NCBI GenBank assembly: GCA_023105745.1
Contig: JALGQZ010000011.1
Span: 25,811,975 to 25,875,974, forward strand
DNA: 64,000 bases
Origin: Austropuccinia psidii
Lineage: Eukaryota > Basidiomycota > Pucciniomycetes > Pucciniales > Sphaerophragmiaceae
Reading direction: 5' to 3'
Numbering within the stretch: the first letter of the stretch is position 1; every line of letters starts with the position of its first letter. A model generated the notes under the pieces. The model did not search any database and was not told where the DNA came from. It saw only the letters and a program-made list of their open reading frames with translations. Shown here one piece after another: positions 1-12,350 of the stretch. Both the position numbers and the translations under genes were made by a program.

Positions 1-1640
1 TCAAGAATTTTTTTGAAAATTAACAGTTGGAAAATAAAGATCAAAATGACTAATTCAGGAAATCACCACTCAAAGGACATTATTAAAAATCACACACACC
101 CAGGAACAACATCAATAGTAGGGAGGAATGGAAGAATTTAGCATTCAGAATAGAAATAACCAACATATTTCTACAGTTTAATAAACAATAGGGAAATCCA
201 ATCTTATGGAAGTATACAAGAAAACCTACATATAAGCCTTACAGAATCAACAATAGGCTTAATACATACATAAAAACTCAAAATTACATGGACAAAGTAA
301 CATTGTAGTATTATATCCACCCTAAAGCCATTAAGAAGATTACATTACCAAGAATTAAAGTAACCAAAATACAGTTCATGTGACACAAGGATCATATGAC
401 AGTATCCAATTCAACTCAATACATGGGAAATCCACTAAAAACCCGAAATTAAATAACAATACAGGCACTCAAAGAAGGTTTATGCAATCCACATGCATGA
501 CATCTGTACATTACACAGCCTCAAGATCATCAAATAGAACTCAATTCAACTTCAACTAGCTGCATGCAAGGGGAATACACTAAATTGTAAACCACACAGA
601 AATTACAGTAATCAAGAATTAAAACTCAAGAAGATATCCCCACATTGCACAGCATTATTGCCTGAAACTAAATAAATCTTACAAACAAAATTATACAAGG
701 TCTTATTCACATAACACCACCTTCATCCTTTACTCACCAGCATTAATTCCTCAAGGCTATGCAAGCTGACTAAAGCAGTGCAAAAGAGAAGTCACCTGAT
801 ATTTTTATCAAAATCCCCACCAAGCAAAACATCTCAACCTTCATTTTGACCAAACAAATGGTGAAAATATCTCAGTCATATGATACCATCCCCAATTTTA
901 CACACTAACATTAATCTCTCAAGGCTGTGCAATATTACTAATGCAGTATAACAGATAGGTAATCTGACTTTTGTTCCAAAAATCTACACCAGCAAAATTA
1001 TCTCAAGGGAAAGAATAAAACTTTACATGGAGAGCCCATGAGTACTTCTCACAACATAAAAGGAGGCCTCTCTCTCTAATTTTCTCCTCTTCTCCCCATG
1101 AATGCAAATAATTATATACCAAGAAGGAGAATAATTATTTATCCCTTACTAGTAGGTTAATCTATAAATTATTATTATTATTATTAAATTACACTAAATA
1201 GTGGTTTATATATAGCTGTAGTTAACAGTAGGTCTGCCTATATTATAAATTCATCTATTAGTGAAATACTCATATTAAAAAAATATTTATATTATACTCT
1301 TCTCACTAGAAGAAAATCTATATCACTATTATTATTATCACACAATATATTTTACATATTATCAAAATTATTTACCAACAACAACTATTTAAACTATCAA
1401 ACAATATTACTATATATTATCACTATTACTAAATTTTTCTCATATTGAGCTATTATCCATTAAAACAAAATATCTTCAACAAAGAAAATCACTTAAAATC
1501 ACCACTCAGTACTATTATATCTATTATTTATTTACTTAATTATTACTTTATTATCCTACAAAATCACCTACAAATTTATCTTTTGAAATTATTTTATCTA
1601 AATTAGTATTATTATTTTATCATTAGGCTGGTTATTGAAT
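1..1640. other. AT-rich DNA without recognisable gene; weak internal direct repeat
   Basis: No reading frame of convincing composition was found on either strand. Two stretches, about 725-855 and 890-1015, resemble each other (shared blocks such as CTCAAGGCT.TGCAA and ATCTCAA at about 165-bp spacing), which suggests an old tandem duplication. A purine-rich tract on the minus strand lies at about 1059-1100. The interval may contain the 3' LTR of the neighbouring chromovirus, but no matching copy was found on the right side of that element, so this is not claimed. Confidence 0.4.
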
Positions 1641-1829
1641 AGGTCTGATAGAGACTGCTAAAAAGTCTTCTCTAGTTGTAAAGCCACAATCTTAAATATT
1701 GATTTGTGAGCTCTGTAGGGAGATTGTTTAGTATATTCAGAGGGGCAGCTAAAACACCATTAGCACCCTTGGTTACAGGATTATTTAAGCAATTCAAAAC
1801 TGTTTACCTGTGATTTCCCCCTCAAGGAC

Positions 1830-2331
1830 TGCCTTATCCAATCCCACACCACCAGATACCATAGTTTTCCTCTCTTGAGCTTTGAGTCAAGTATTTGAGA
1901 GACTTCCCATTCCTCTTCTTCTTCAATTATGATTGGAGGAGGAGGCTCTTGGTGCCTATTTGGGATTGCTGATGTCTTGACTGGTTCTAAGAGTTAAATG
2001 TGAAAGACTGGGTGGGTGGATTTCCATTGAGATGGGAGCTTGAGGTGGTAGGCATGAGTGCTGAATTTCTTCAAGATTGGAAAAGGACCCAACCATCTTT
2101 CAGACAGTTTTTTGGTGGGTCTTGTTGATTTGATTTTCTTGGAAGAAAGCCATACCATTTCAACAGGATTGAAAACAGGTGGACTTGCTCTACTTTTATC
2201 TGCATACCTCTTAAACCCGTTTATGGCAACTTCAAGTTCTCTCTTGATATCTTGCTGTACTGATTGGCTTTTTGTTGATAAATTTCCAGCAGGAGAATCT
2301 TGAGTAATGTAAACTGAGTCAAAATGTGGAT
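1830..2331 (-). pseudogene. Integrase C-terminus (GPF module) and chromodomain of the chromovirus
   Basis: In the minus frame, 2005-2110 reads WLGPFPILKKFSTHAYHLKL followed by HPVF, the GPY/F module that follows the catalytic core in chromoviral integrases. About 30 codons later an acidic run (five Glu) leads into EWEVSQILDSKLKRGKLWYL, the start of a chromodomain (first beta strands and the Y-L-V core), at about 1850-1912. After that the match decays: the usual W-K-G-F and STWEP part is not intact. An in-frame TAA interrupts the stretch just after HPVFHI. Chromodomains in these elements are thought to steer insertion to marked chromatin; this copy is broken. Confidence 0.75.
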
Positions 2332-3039
2332 TTATTCCATAAACAGTGAAAAAGGTGATTGTTTTGTTGAAGAGTGGTCAGAGTTATTGTAGGCAAATTC
2401 AGACAGAGGGAGCCAGGTGTTCCAATGATCTTGATGATAACTGACATACATCCAAAGGTACTGTTCTAGTATCTGATTTACCCTCTCTTTCTGTCCATCA
2501 GTTACTGCATGATAAGCAGTTGACAGATCTCTTGAAATCTTGAACTGCTGAAAAAGATTGGTCCAAAAGGAAGAAACAAAAAGAGAACCTCTATCACTAA
2601 CAATTCTTGAAGGAAGGCCATGCTTTGAGAAAATATTCTTGATGAATAAATGGGCCAAATCTAGTGATGTGATTGAAGAAATTGTTGGAAGAAAGACTGC
2701 CATTTTTGAGAACCTGTCCACTATGACTAAAATTGAATCAAAGGAATTGGACAGTGGCAGTTGAGTGATAAAGTCCATTGAGAGACAAATCCAAGGAACA
2801 CTTGGAATTGGAAGAGGCTTGAGGAATCCAAACTTCTTGTGATGAATAATTTGGTTTCTTGAACACTGTTGACAGGATGATACATAATCCTTGATAAATT
2901 GAGTCATGCCAGGCCAGTGCAAATCCCGCTTGACAAATTTGAGAGTCTTCTCTTGGCCAGGGTGTCCAGCTAGAGGAGAGTCATGCCTTTTTGAAGTATG
3001 CTGAGTTGAATTGTGGGGTAATTTGGGACCACCACCCAA
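2332..3039 (-). pseudogene. Chromovirus integrase core
   Basis: This 235-codon stretch has the HHCC zinc-binding head (H-x-x-x-x-x-G-H ... SSCQQC) and an RNase H-fold catalytic core. The D,D,E residues are visible as D in SMDFITQLP, D in IVSDRGSLF and E in GQKERVNQ; the usual GQTERVNQ has T changed to K. The stretch ends in a stop within the region that should lead to the GPF module, so the polyprotein is broken here. It is the best preserved domain of the element. Function in an active relative: insertion of cDNA into the genome. Confidence 0.85.
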
Positions 3040-3224
3040 TCTTTGAACAAAAGAAGTTGGGAGGAGGAATCAAGAGAATAATCTTGGACAGTTTTACCTT
3101 TACCCAAATCTTAAAGGATACTTCTATATTGAGAATCCTGCCATAATGACTTCTGAATTAATTTAATCAAATTTGAAAATCCTTCCACTTTGACTGCAAC
3201 AAATTTTGAGGCTTGAATTTAATC

Positions 3225-3600
3225 TTACTTGATTATTTTTTTATAATTCATTGGATTCTTTATGATGAAATCTTCCCCCCTCTCTGGGTAAATGTCGTCC
3301 CAACATGACAATGCATCTGGAATGGTGGCCAGGCGGCCAGGGCGGTAGGTGATTGAAAAATGAAATTCAGACAGAAATTCAGCCCAGCGGGCTTGACGGC
3401 AAGTGAGAATCTTTGATGACATGAAATATTGAAGTGAGGAATGATTGGGTGAGAACTTCAAAAGAGGAGGAAAGCTCTCCAGCGCTTGAGAGCCCAGAAT
3501 ATGCCAAGGAGTTCCTTGTCATGAATCTCATAATTGAGCTCAGCTGGGAGAAGCTTGTGGCTATCAAATGCAATGGTATGTTTTCCTGAGTCAGAAATCT
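3225..3600 (-). pseudogene. Chromovirus RNase H region
   Basis: Recognisable blocks are [18 protein letters not shown] and RWRAFLLF (about 3460-3570) and then RQARWAEFLSEFHFSITYRPG with PDALS (about 3310-3410). These are typical of the RNase H domain that follows Ty3/gypsy RT. The two blocks lie in different frames, so at least one indel separates them, and the usual PDALSR has become PDALSC. The domain would degrade the RNA strand of the RNA:DNA hybrid in an active element. Confidence 0.75.
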
Positions 3601-3782
3601 GACTCAGTACAGCACCCAAGGCATAATCTGATGCATCAGTCTCTACAATGGTGGGTAGAGAAGGATCAAAGTGAGAAAGGATTGGAGCAATGGTGAATGC
3701 CTCTTTGAGTTAATGAAACTGTCTAAGAGCTTCCTCATTGAGGGGAAAATGGTAATCTTTCTTGAGGAAACTTGTGAGTGAA

Positions 3783-4697
3783 CTAATCTTCTTTGAATAA
3801 TTCTTGATTAAACGGCGGTAAAAAATTGGCAAAGCCAAGGAATGATTGAAGAGCCTTAAGGCTTCTTGGAGGTGGCCAGTTGAGAATTTGCTGGACTTTT
3901 ACTTGGTCCATCTTGAGGCCTTCAGAAGAAACAACATAACCGAAATACTCTACACTAGTAACATGAAACAGGCACTTGGAGGCCTTAGCAAAGAGGTTAT
4001 TGGCTCTGAGTCTGGAAAGAACAGTGGACACATGAGTTACATGTTCCTCTTCAGATTTGGAAAAGACCATAATTTCATCCAAATAAACCACAACATAAAT
4101 ATCAAGAAGATCATAAAAAATATCATTGACAAGGTTTTGAAAAGAGGCAGTGGCATTGGTGAGCCCAAATGGCATAACCAAATACTCATAGCTGCCATAT
4201 TTAGTTCTAAAACATGTCAAATGTTCATCACCTTCCTTGATTCTGAGCAGGTTATATGCACCACGCAAAACAATCTTGGAGAAGATAGAAGAACCATTGA
4301 AAAAAGTAAGAATCTGATTCATAGGAGGAACAGGATGCTTTTTCTTCCTAGTAACAGCATTGAGTTTGCAGTAATCAACACACAAACGAAGGCCACCATC
4401 TTTCTTTTTGACAAAGAGGACAGGTGCTCCTGTTGAAGAGGAGCTTGGCCAGATGAAACCTTTCTCTACATTCTCTAAAATGTAGGCCCTGAGTGTATCT
4501 GACTCTTGGTTTGATAAAGAGTAGATCACCCTAACTGGAGGTAGAGACCCCTCCATCTCAATATGATGATCACAGGGTGGTGAGGAGGAAGTTTCTCTGC
4601 TTTCACCTTGGAGAATAAATCCAAATAGTGGTGATAAACAGAAGGAAAAACCTTCATCACGGTTTCTATTTCTTCTGGCTCTTCCTCTTAATCCCAC
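3783..4697 (-). pseudogene. Chromovirus reverse transcriptase with mutated active site
   Basis: The RT signature blocks are present in order: APVLFVKKKDGGLRLCVDY, FSKIVLRGAYNLLRIKEGDE, YLVMPFGLTNATASFQ, VVVYLDEIMVFSKSEEEH and ALQSFLGFANF. Two catalytic aspartates are lost: the canonical F-S-K-x-D of motif A reads F-S-K-I-V, and the Y-L-D-D of motif C reads Y-L-D-E. The reading frame is lost after FLGFANF. It is therefore a dead RT. The family normally copies element RNA into cDNA in cytoplasmic particles. Confidence 0.9.
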
Positions 4698-4876
4698 AAC
4701 TCCTCCAGGGAGTCATGATAAGATGAAGGAGGAAGGTCCATATTCCCAAAGAAGAGATGAAGTGAAGATACAGAATTATCTTCTCCGACATCTTGAGTCT
4801 CTTTGAAGACTTCATCTCTAGATGATAGTAATGACTGATGGGAATTAAGGGAAGTAATATGGACAGAAGATGGAAA

Positions 4877-5398
4877 TCATGGTGTTCTAGAATCACCAAC
4901 CAGAGCTGCACATGATTTGGAAGAAGAAAAGTCATTACTGAAAGATTTTGAAGGATCACAATAGTCCTTATGATCAGAATCAAAGGTGATCAGACCTTGC
5001 CTCCAATCAATATATGGATTAAAATGATTGAGAAAGTCAAAGCCCAATATGTGGTCTTCTCCCTTGGGAGTATCAATGACTAAAAAGTCCCATTCAAAGC
5101 TTGGGAAGGAAGGGAGCTCAACCATATATTTAGTATGGTGAGTCACAAATAGAGAAGGAGACTCCGAGGAGTCAAGAATGATAAGGGGAATCTTCTCTGG
5201 AAGCTCTGACATGGTCAAAGAATACTTCTGAACAAACTGCTTGGCAATGAATGAGTTGGTAGCACCAGAATCAATTAGAATACTGTAAAACATATCAGAG
5301 AGAGAAGAAAAAACAAAAAATTTAAGAGAATTTTTGACACCAGTATTCAGAATGCAAAATTGTGCTCTGGATGGAAAACAGTGAAGACCGTTGAACAC
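4877..5398 (-). pseudogene. Chromovirus retropepsin-like protease
   Basis: A retroviral-type aspartic protease is visible: LIDSGATNSFI (D-S-G active-site loop in place of D-T-G), then VIDTPKGEDHILGFDFL and YIDWRQGLITF, the ILG-x-D-F-L flap and helix region typical of Ty3/gypsy proteases. The frame breaks about 60 codons past this motif, before RT. In active relatives the enzyme cuts Gag and Pol into mature proteins. It lies between gag and RT as expected. Confidence 0.8.
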
Positions 5399-5448
5399 AA
5401 CATGATCTTCACTCAGGCTTTTCCCTGGCTGGGAAATTTGCCTGACGG

Positions 5449-6706
5449 TTAGGTCAGCTTGTTTTGAGGCCTTTTGAAACAGGACTCAAGACTATGCTTC
5501 CCACCACAATAGGTACATAGACCCTCTTTGATTCTTCTTTCTTTTTCAGAGTTCATGAGCTTGAAGTCTTTATTCAATAAAGAAGAATGGGGCTTGTCCC
5601 TCTTCTGAAAATTCTTCTTCTTCTTGTGACTTGAACTTGAATAATTTTGAGAATGAGAAGAACTTGACTTTGCGGCTTCTGGCTTCTTCTCTTGATGATG
5701 ACTCTTTTCATTTTGCCTCTCATGGTACCTGGTATCAAGCTCCAGGGTAATATCCATTAGGTCTTGAAGAGAGTCAATTCTTGAAGGATTGGAGGCCAAT
5801 TGATCCAAAATCCTGGATGGCAATCCCTTCCTGAAATGATGTATAAGAGCTCTTTCACCCCAATCTCCAATCCTTGAGACAAGACTTCTGAAATCAGCAA
5901 TGTATAAAGATACATGCCCACCTTCTTTCATTCTTAAAGAATCCAATTATGCTTCAGCTTTTCTGACTTCATTTGGGTCCCCGGATAAGGTGAAGAGTTG
6001 AGATTCAAATGATTTCCATGAATTGAGAAGGTAATTTGGATCATGATTTGTGAGATTGGAAAGATAAGGCTCAATCCATTTTTCAGCCCTGCCAATGAGA
6101 AATAAAGTGGCATAAAGGACCTTCTTTCTGTCTTGAGAGAAGTTTGCCGGATCATTATGAAAAATAAGTTGACAAGACTGAATAAAGCTTCTAACTTCAA
6201 AGGTTTGAGTCCCATTAAAGCATTCTGGTGCCTTCATAGATGGAGTCTTGAAGGCTGGTGGTCTTGATGCTTCATAGGATGAAGCTTCTTGAAGATTGGC
6301 CATAATCTGAGTCATTTGCTGCATAATGGCCAATAGAGATGGTTCAGGCTGATTAGACCAGGCTAGAGTTGGCCCTCCAGTACCTTGGGATGCCTCCACA
6401 GGAGCAGGGACACCTTCAGTACCATCAGACTCTTCCTCTTCACCATCTTCCCCAGGACCTCTGAAAGTGGTCCTTGAAGTTCCTGGAAATCCACCAACTA
6501 CTCCTGATAATGAGCTTGATCTTCTGGGCACTCTCCCTTCCTTCCAATTTGGCCCTCAGTTGAGAAACTGCTAGGGTGCCAACAAGAGGAGCCCTGGGAG
6601 TTGGAGTGAGAACAGCTTGAGTTCTGGCCTGAGATCTTGTCTGCCTTTCAGGAGGTGAGTGTTGGATGGGCATGATTTCAGGATAAAAATGAAATAAAAT
6701 GAACAA
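5449..6706 (-). pseudogene. Chromovirus gag with CCHC-like knuckle
   Basis: The likely start is near 6673 (MPIQHSPPERQTRSQAR). The first part runs to about 6530, then the frame shifts into a 194-codon stretch holding the gag core (FVRSFIQ-type helices, SQDRKKVLYATLFLIGRAEK). That stretch ends at an in-frame TAA at 5947-5949. The same frame continues through GHVSLYIADFRSLVSRIGDW and a basic region to the knuckle CTYCGGKHSLESC (C-x2-C-x3-H-x4-C, one residue shorter than the usual C-x2-C-x4-H-x4-C). One frameshift and one stop thus break the gene. Confidence 0.85.
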
Positions 6707-6709
6707 GAA

Positions 6710-8380
6710 TCAAGATTTGAAGATGAAAACTTGAGGCAATTGAAATAATGCTTGCAGTCAAAAATCAAATTCAATATCTTGAGGAAAATCAATAAAAATC
6801 AATAAATCAAATGAGATCTTCAGGTAAATCAATCAAAAAAATATCAAATGAAAACTTGAAGTCAATAAATCAAATGTCAAATCAATCAAAATCAAACTCT
6901 TGCAGAAAATCAATCAATCAAAACAAATTCTTGAGGAAAAATCAATTTATGTCAAAATTCTTGATTTGAAAAATCAGCAAAATCAATGAAATTTTCAGGT
7001 CAATCAATTTTCTTGAGGTCAATATCAATTTATGTCAAATCAATCAATTAATAAAATCAAAATCAAGTGAGTTCTTCTTTAAAAATCAAAATTCTTGAAG
7101 AATGAATCAAATATGAATCTTTATGTGAAGAATGTGTCTGAATAACTTGATGAGAAATTTTAGAATCAAATGAAAATTAATATGATGCTTGAATTATGAA
7201 TGAATTAAAAATTTGATGATTTGAATAAGATTTCAAAAGAGAAACAAAAAACAAAATTGGGGTCAGCTTTCAATTTTAAGAATGAAGAATGAATGAGAGA
7301 AAATTGAGAGGTGACAATGAATCATAAGGTTCATAAGCATTAAAGAGTGATAATTTCAATGAAATGAGTGAATGAAATTATAAGGAAGGAATGAACGTAA
7401 TGAAAAGAAATTATGGGTTAATTAATATAATGTCACAGGGGCTCTTGGACAGAAATACAAGAGTGGCCTGGCACTCAGCAATCAGGGAACTCCCTTGGAA
7501 GACTCCAAAAGAATAAAGAAAATAAAATAAATAATTGAATTCCTCTAAGAAATATGCAGGTACAAAGATGAGATGCAATAAGAGGAAAGAAAAGCCAAAT
7601 GGCCAAAGAGCCAACCAAGTAAGTCCTTAATCACTGTTTCAACCTGCCAAAATTAACAATGGAATTAGTAAGGATATGACCACCAAATATCCATTGACAG
7701 GCAAAGAAAGAATAAGAGGAAAGGTGCTAGATGACTGACTTGATAATATCAGTATTCACTTAACAAAAATGGTAAGATAAATAAATATAACATAAAATCA
7801 AAATATATTAATTAACTGGGGAAAAACCCCCCAGGGTGGAAAGGGTATCCAGTATATGTGAAAAGCTGGGAGCTTGAGTTCTTCAGGCTGAAAACTGATC
7901 TGTATTGATCCTTGAGGCTGTAGTGATTGTTTTGGGAATTGATACAGCTGGCTAATATTGAAATTGAAATGGGTTGATTGAATTTCCCATACTTGAAAAT
8001 GAAATACAGTTCTTGATGGATCCAGACTGTATTAAAATGAAGGTGGTTGCCAAGATGGATTGAGTGGAGCTTTGACACTTGACAAATGAATGAATTAATG
8101 AATGAATGAACTGCCTCTTGAATCCCTTGAGAATGGTTGAACAGTATTGCCTTGGAGGAATACTGTGAATGAGATTATCCAATGACGTCTTGATGGCATG
8201 ATTGGTCTTTGACACTGAAACACTTGCTCTTGAGCCTTGATGAGTCCTCTGAATGATTGGGTGCCTTGATGATGTGATGATATGTTGGAATATTGAAATG
8301 ACCATTTGATATTGCCACCATTGAATTTCTGCTGAAAAATCATGCATAATGATATATAACATCATTTATAGCATATTGGT
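6710..8380. other. Non-coding, repetitive AT-rich leader or LTR-like DNA
   Basis: From 6780 to about 7200 the DNA is a low-complexity mixture built on AAATCAATCAA and TCAAATC words. From 7400 to 8360 composition is more balanced but no reading frame resembles a protein. By position it should contain the 5' leader and 5' LTR of the chromovirus. No TG...CA boundaries or primer-binding site could be fixed. Confidence 0.35.
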
Positions 8381-8858
8381 TCATTGGAAAGAAAATTACG
8401 TCCAAAGGTCTTTAGATGGAAAGACAGAGGGGAGAAAGATGAATGTGTTGGCTTCAGAGCTTGGAAAGGTGTTTCTGGGTCCTTTGGGGTTTTTGGCCAC
8501 TTTTGGGTTCTGAGCCAAAAACTGGCCCAAAGGGCAGGAAAGTGCCTTTTGGACACTTTGCGTCAAAGTGTGCAAAGTGCGCAAAAAGTGTGCAAATGCC
8601 CATTATGAGCCCATTTAGGCCATTTCCCCTGGTTTTGAGGGAAATGACCAGAAATACCCAATTGGGCATAAATTGCGGCTATGGCTTCTGGATTGAGGTG
8701 AAGGGCCATGAAGGCCCCAAAAGACAAATGGCCATAAATGGTCCATAAGATGATGACATGGCCATATTGGCCACTGGTGATGGATATGTACAATTGTCCA
8801 TAAAAGGACTGTGGCTTGATATGCCATATGGAGATCCAAGTAGGTGAATTGCCATGGT
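8381..8858. other. Unassigned GC-richer segment dense in TGGCC/GGCCA words
   Basis: Compared with its neighbours this segment is rich in GGCC-containing words (TTTTGGCCAC, CTGGCCCAAAGG, AATGGCCATAAATGG, CATGGCCATATTGGCC). Overlapping open frames occur in several phases on both strands, which is what a low-stop, biased composition gives, so no gene is called. It abuts an LTR-family copy on its right. Confidence 0.35.
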
Positions 8859-9354
8859 TGTGACAGTGGTCCCCAGATGAAAATCTTCACCCTGTATTGA
8901 TGAAAACCGCCCAGATGTTGTTTCAAAACCACATTTGAGCCCTTTACAGGCTTTAAAGGCCCTTTGCAAACCACAAGCCTGTCCTGGACAGTGAAAACGT
9001 TTCACTCCCTCCACATGAAAAGGTCTAGCAGCCCTTTCACCCCATCTCAGGACAAAAGGAGGCCTTTTCACTGCCAGAAAAGGAATCCCCATCCTGCTCT
9101 TGAATTCCTATGTAGTAAAACTGTCAAAAACAGCTATACTCTTGGAAAATAATCAGGTTATACTATAAACTTTGGTCTTGTAGTATTTTATAATTGTAAC
9201 CCAACAGATAAAGCTGCACCCAGGGCTTTCAACAGCGCTCACCACCACTGATTCTCATTATTAAAGACCTTTTTAATACTTTTTATCCATGTCACAGTCA
9301 TATTTAAAGTTTTAAATAGCCTTATTACTTCTTTATCATAGACTCATCCTGATA
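8859..9354 (-). repeat. Copy A of a ~510-bp LTR family (minus orientation)
   Basis: The segment aligns along its length with 32079-32584. Shared blocks include GCTCACCACCAC, CCACAAGCCT, GGAATCCCCATCCT.CTCTTGAATTCCTA and the end GACTCATCCTGATA. It joins directly onto integrase coding sequence of the older gypsy element at 9355. It is either that element's 3' LTR brought close by a deletion, or a solo LTR inserted into integrase. No target duplication is visible. Confidence 0.65.
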
Positions 9355-12350
9355 TAAGGTAAGTCATGGCATTCTTATACTATCATAGAGAAATGTTTTC
9401 TGTCTACTATCACTAGGGCACTTGTGTGTGTTTTCCTGTGTTATAGAAGCTCATCTATAAAGAAAAGAAATTTATCCTTAAACCTCTTGAGCCATGGTTC
9501 TTCCAGCTGACTCTCCATTTCTGGACTTCTGGACTTTTTTTTAAAAAAGCTGTGTTGATATACTACACTTTTTATGTTTGTTGTATCATTAATTCACTAC
9601 TTTGAAGAACTTTGTTTTCAGATATGAAGAGGTTATTCCTAATACAGGAAGTTTATTGTTTTCTTCAAATCTCTGCTGTGGATTTCTTGGGTAATTGTGT
9701 AATTCCCAATTTGAGAGTTTGAAATTTCTTTTCCTGTCTATTTCAATGTATTGTATGGGTACTTTAGCCCTATTTTCTGGATCATAAGCTGGATTTTATT
9801 GATCATTCTTCAATTTCCATCTGCATTTGTATGAATCTTCCTTCTTTGTAGATAATGGTCAGATTTCCTCTATACTCTTGTATAGCTATTTGCCACCTAG
9901 GAATTTGTCTGTCTGCTGTTTTCATATTCAACAGTGACTTTAATTCTGTGAAATCAGTGAAAACTTCAAGTACTGCTCCTTCTAAGTAGTAGTGAAGTTC
10001 TCTAGTTCTCATACCAGGCAGATACATTTTTTTTGGGTAGCATCATATCTAGCTGTCTGAATATGTAGCATATTACTCCATTTTTAGGTATCCCATCAAC
10101 TAATTTTCTTTTTTGAAGCTCTACTCCTATTCCTTGTCTAAATGCTGCATCTATCTACAGTTTGAATGGTAGCTTAAAGTCAGGCATCATCAACACAGGT
10201 GCATTAGTTAGTTCATATTTGATCTTTTTGAATGCATCGCTCCTTTACTTGGTGACCTCAAAAACTACATCCTTTAAACATAACTTGTATCAGATACTTG
10301 TAATATGTGCCAGTTATTTTATGTGATTTCTATAGTAGCTGGAAAAAAACTAAAAACTATCGCATTTCTTTCATCTGTTTGGGTACTTTCTTTTTCAGTA
10401 CTGCAGGTTCTTTTTTTATGGTCTATGGCTAAGCTTAAGCCTGAAACATTGTGTCTTAGTGCCAATAGCTATTGTTGGCCAAAGCTGCAATTTATGAGAG
10501 AAATTTTCATATTTATTGGTGTACATTTGCCTGATATTTTGTCAATTTTTCTCACATGGTCTCCCATGGTTCCATGTATACAATTATGTCATTAATGTAA
10601 ACTACCATCCACCCTTCTTTTATTTTCTCTTTAAATATGTTGTTTATCATTATCCAAAAATGGGCTGGTGCATTCTTGATTCCAAATGGCATTCTAGTAT
10701 ATTCATATATGCCCATATGTCATAGAACTCTTAGTAATCTGATGGAGTTTGTGTTTACTCCATTGTGGTGGAAACCTTTAATGAAGTCCATCTTTTTTAT
10801 TAGGTTTTCCTTTGAAACTTTCTCCAGTGTATGGGGTACCTCTCTGCTTTGGTGTATTGTTTCAGGTCCTGAAGTCTCCAAACTGTCTGTATTTTCCATC
10901 ATCACAGGTTATCAGGACTGGTTTAGTGACTTCTACTATGTCATTGTGTCCTATTTTCCCAGTTACACCTATTTCTATGATCTCATTGATGTGCTTTTCA
11001 ATTTATTTCCTATTCTCTATGCTAGCTGGGTATGTTGGTCTTCTGAGAATAGGTGTATAGGGTCTTTGTAAGCCCAGATCTAATTCTATATGATGTCCTT
11101 TAATTTTTCCTAGGGGTTCATCCCCAATTTCAAAAGCTATGATTCCTTAATATCTTAAGTAAATTGAGTTTCATCCTAGTGGTGAGCTGTGTTTCAAATT
11201 GGACTTCTTTGAAGTCTTCCAATAGGTCCTTAAGGATGTTATCATTTCTCATGTGATTTATGTCAAAGAAGAGCTTTATGTCCCTATTTGTTCCTATAGT
11301 AAGATATCTGTTCTTACTATTAAAAATTTCCATACCATAAACCTTTTGGTATTCTGTGCCTAGTAGGAATCCTTGTACTTGTGCATTGTCTAATACCACA
11401 AATTTAGGTTTAAGTCTGATATTTCCTTTCTTATGTGGGAAAATTATTTCTTTCATGATTTTCCTCAGAGAATTCATTTTCCCTGATGTGGTTTTAAATT
11501 TCCTTTTTTTTGTGGAATCAGTTCCTCTTCCCATTTGTGTAAGTGGTTTTCATATATTCTTTTGCCACTATGGAGAAGCTAGCCCCTGTGTCAATTATCA
11601 TGGGGTGTTTTCACTTTTCAATTTAGACTGTCAATTTTGTTGGTGTTCCCTAAATTAATTCCATTCCCTTTTTTGGTGTTACCAGGAATGTTTTTTCATT
11701 CTGTGTGTGATTGCAGAGCTCCTTGTCTGCTGTCACTTGTGGTATTCCTGAGTCTAATTCAATTTCTTTTATTTCCAGTTAATTCTCTTCATTACATTCC
11801 ACTATATATTCTTCTATGTTTTCATGTTCACTCTGTGAATCTGCTCTAAGACCATTTTAAATGCTATCAGAATTATATTTCTCACCTTCTTGTTCTTCTT
11901 CTGATTCCTCATCAATTTCACATATCTTCTTCTTTTGTTTTGTGGAATTTGTTTCATAATGATCTGATTATCCACAGTTGTGCCACACATATTTCTTTTT
12001 TGAGGTCTCTTTTCCCTTATCACTATGGACTTCTTTTACTTCATACTTGGTTTTTTATTTTAAGTTCAATTTATAAGAGGTTTACCTCCCAATAGATGTC
12101 TTTTCCCTTTCATCTTTTATTAAATTTTCCATATCATCAATTCTTCTGGTTTTTCTGCATCTGAATTTTACTGCATTTTCCCAATCTCCTGGTGGTTCCT
12201 TCAGGATTTTATGGCTCCTTATTTCTATTTTCATATTGGGATAAATGGATTTGATTCTTTTTGTTTCTTTAAGATACCATTAATATGGGTCTTTCTCTTC
12301 AGAGTATTCATCACTTTCAAAGGGAATGGTCTTTTGCCAAATCCAGGTAC
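9355..12350 (-). pseudogene. Older Ty3/gypsy element: end of gag, protease, RT, RNase H, integrase head
   Basis: Reading leftward from the insertion point: the rest of gag; a decayed knuckle at about 11960; a protease with MIIDTGAS (about 11575) and VQGFLLGTEYQKVYG; an RT with FIKGFHHNGV, YTRMPFGIKNAPAHF and VVYINDIIVY, where the motif C Y-x-D-D is Y-I-N-D; an RNase H with LHYYLEGAVLEVFTDF and RWQIAIQEYRGNLTIIYKEG; then SPEMESQLEEPWL and ECHDLPY of the integrase head at about 9360-9520. Many stops and frameshifts break it. The integrase core is missing on the left. This is a rust-type gypsy family, recognised from conserved wording rather than a search. Confidence 0.85.
12347..12350. repeat. 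Target-site duplication GTAC, left copy
   Basis: GTAC lies just left of the 3' LTR and is repeated at 26984-26987 just right of the 5' LTR. The bases outside differ (G before the left copy, T after the right copy), so the duplication is 4 bp, not the 5 bp usual for many Ty1/Ty3 elements. Confidence 0.8.

Larger units (their letters stand above)
1830..6706 (-). mobile_element. Degraded Ty3/gypsy chromovirus
   Basis: Reading right to left, the domains come in the order gag, retropepsin, RT, RNase H, integrase, GPF-type integrase tail, chromodomain, which is the Ty3/gypsy chromovirus order. The frame is broken by several stops and frameshifts, and RT active-site residues are altered, so the copy is dead. 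Flanking LTRs could not be recognised: no shared long repeat was seen between the left (1-1800) and right (6710-8860) flanks. The protein sequences resemble a family abundant in rust fungi (recalled, not searched). Confidence 0.9.

Noticed and set aside
1..1800. Possible 3' LTR of the chromovirus
   Set aside because: No matching direct repeat was found to the right of gag, and no TG...CA boundary could be fixed.
3846..4436. 196-codon plus-strand frame opposite the chromovirus RT
   Set aside because: It is the antisense shadow of the RT; the RT motifs on the minus strand explain the lack of stops.
8384..9152. Many overlapping frames on both strands around 8.4-9.1 kb
   Set aside because: They overlap in several phases with no motif; the cause is GGCC-rich repetitive composition and LTR copy A.
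10305..11849. Several plus-strand frames rich in Phe, Leu and Cys that look like membrane proteins
   Set aside because: They are the reverse of A-rich coding sequence of the old gypsy pol; protease, RT and RNase H motifs are on the minus strand.
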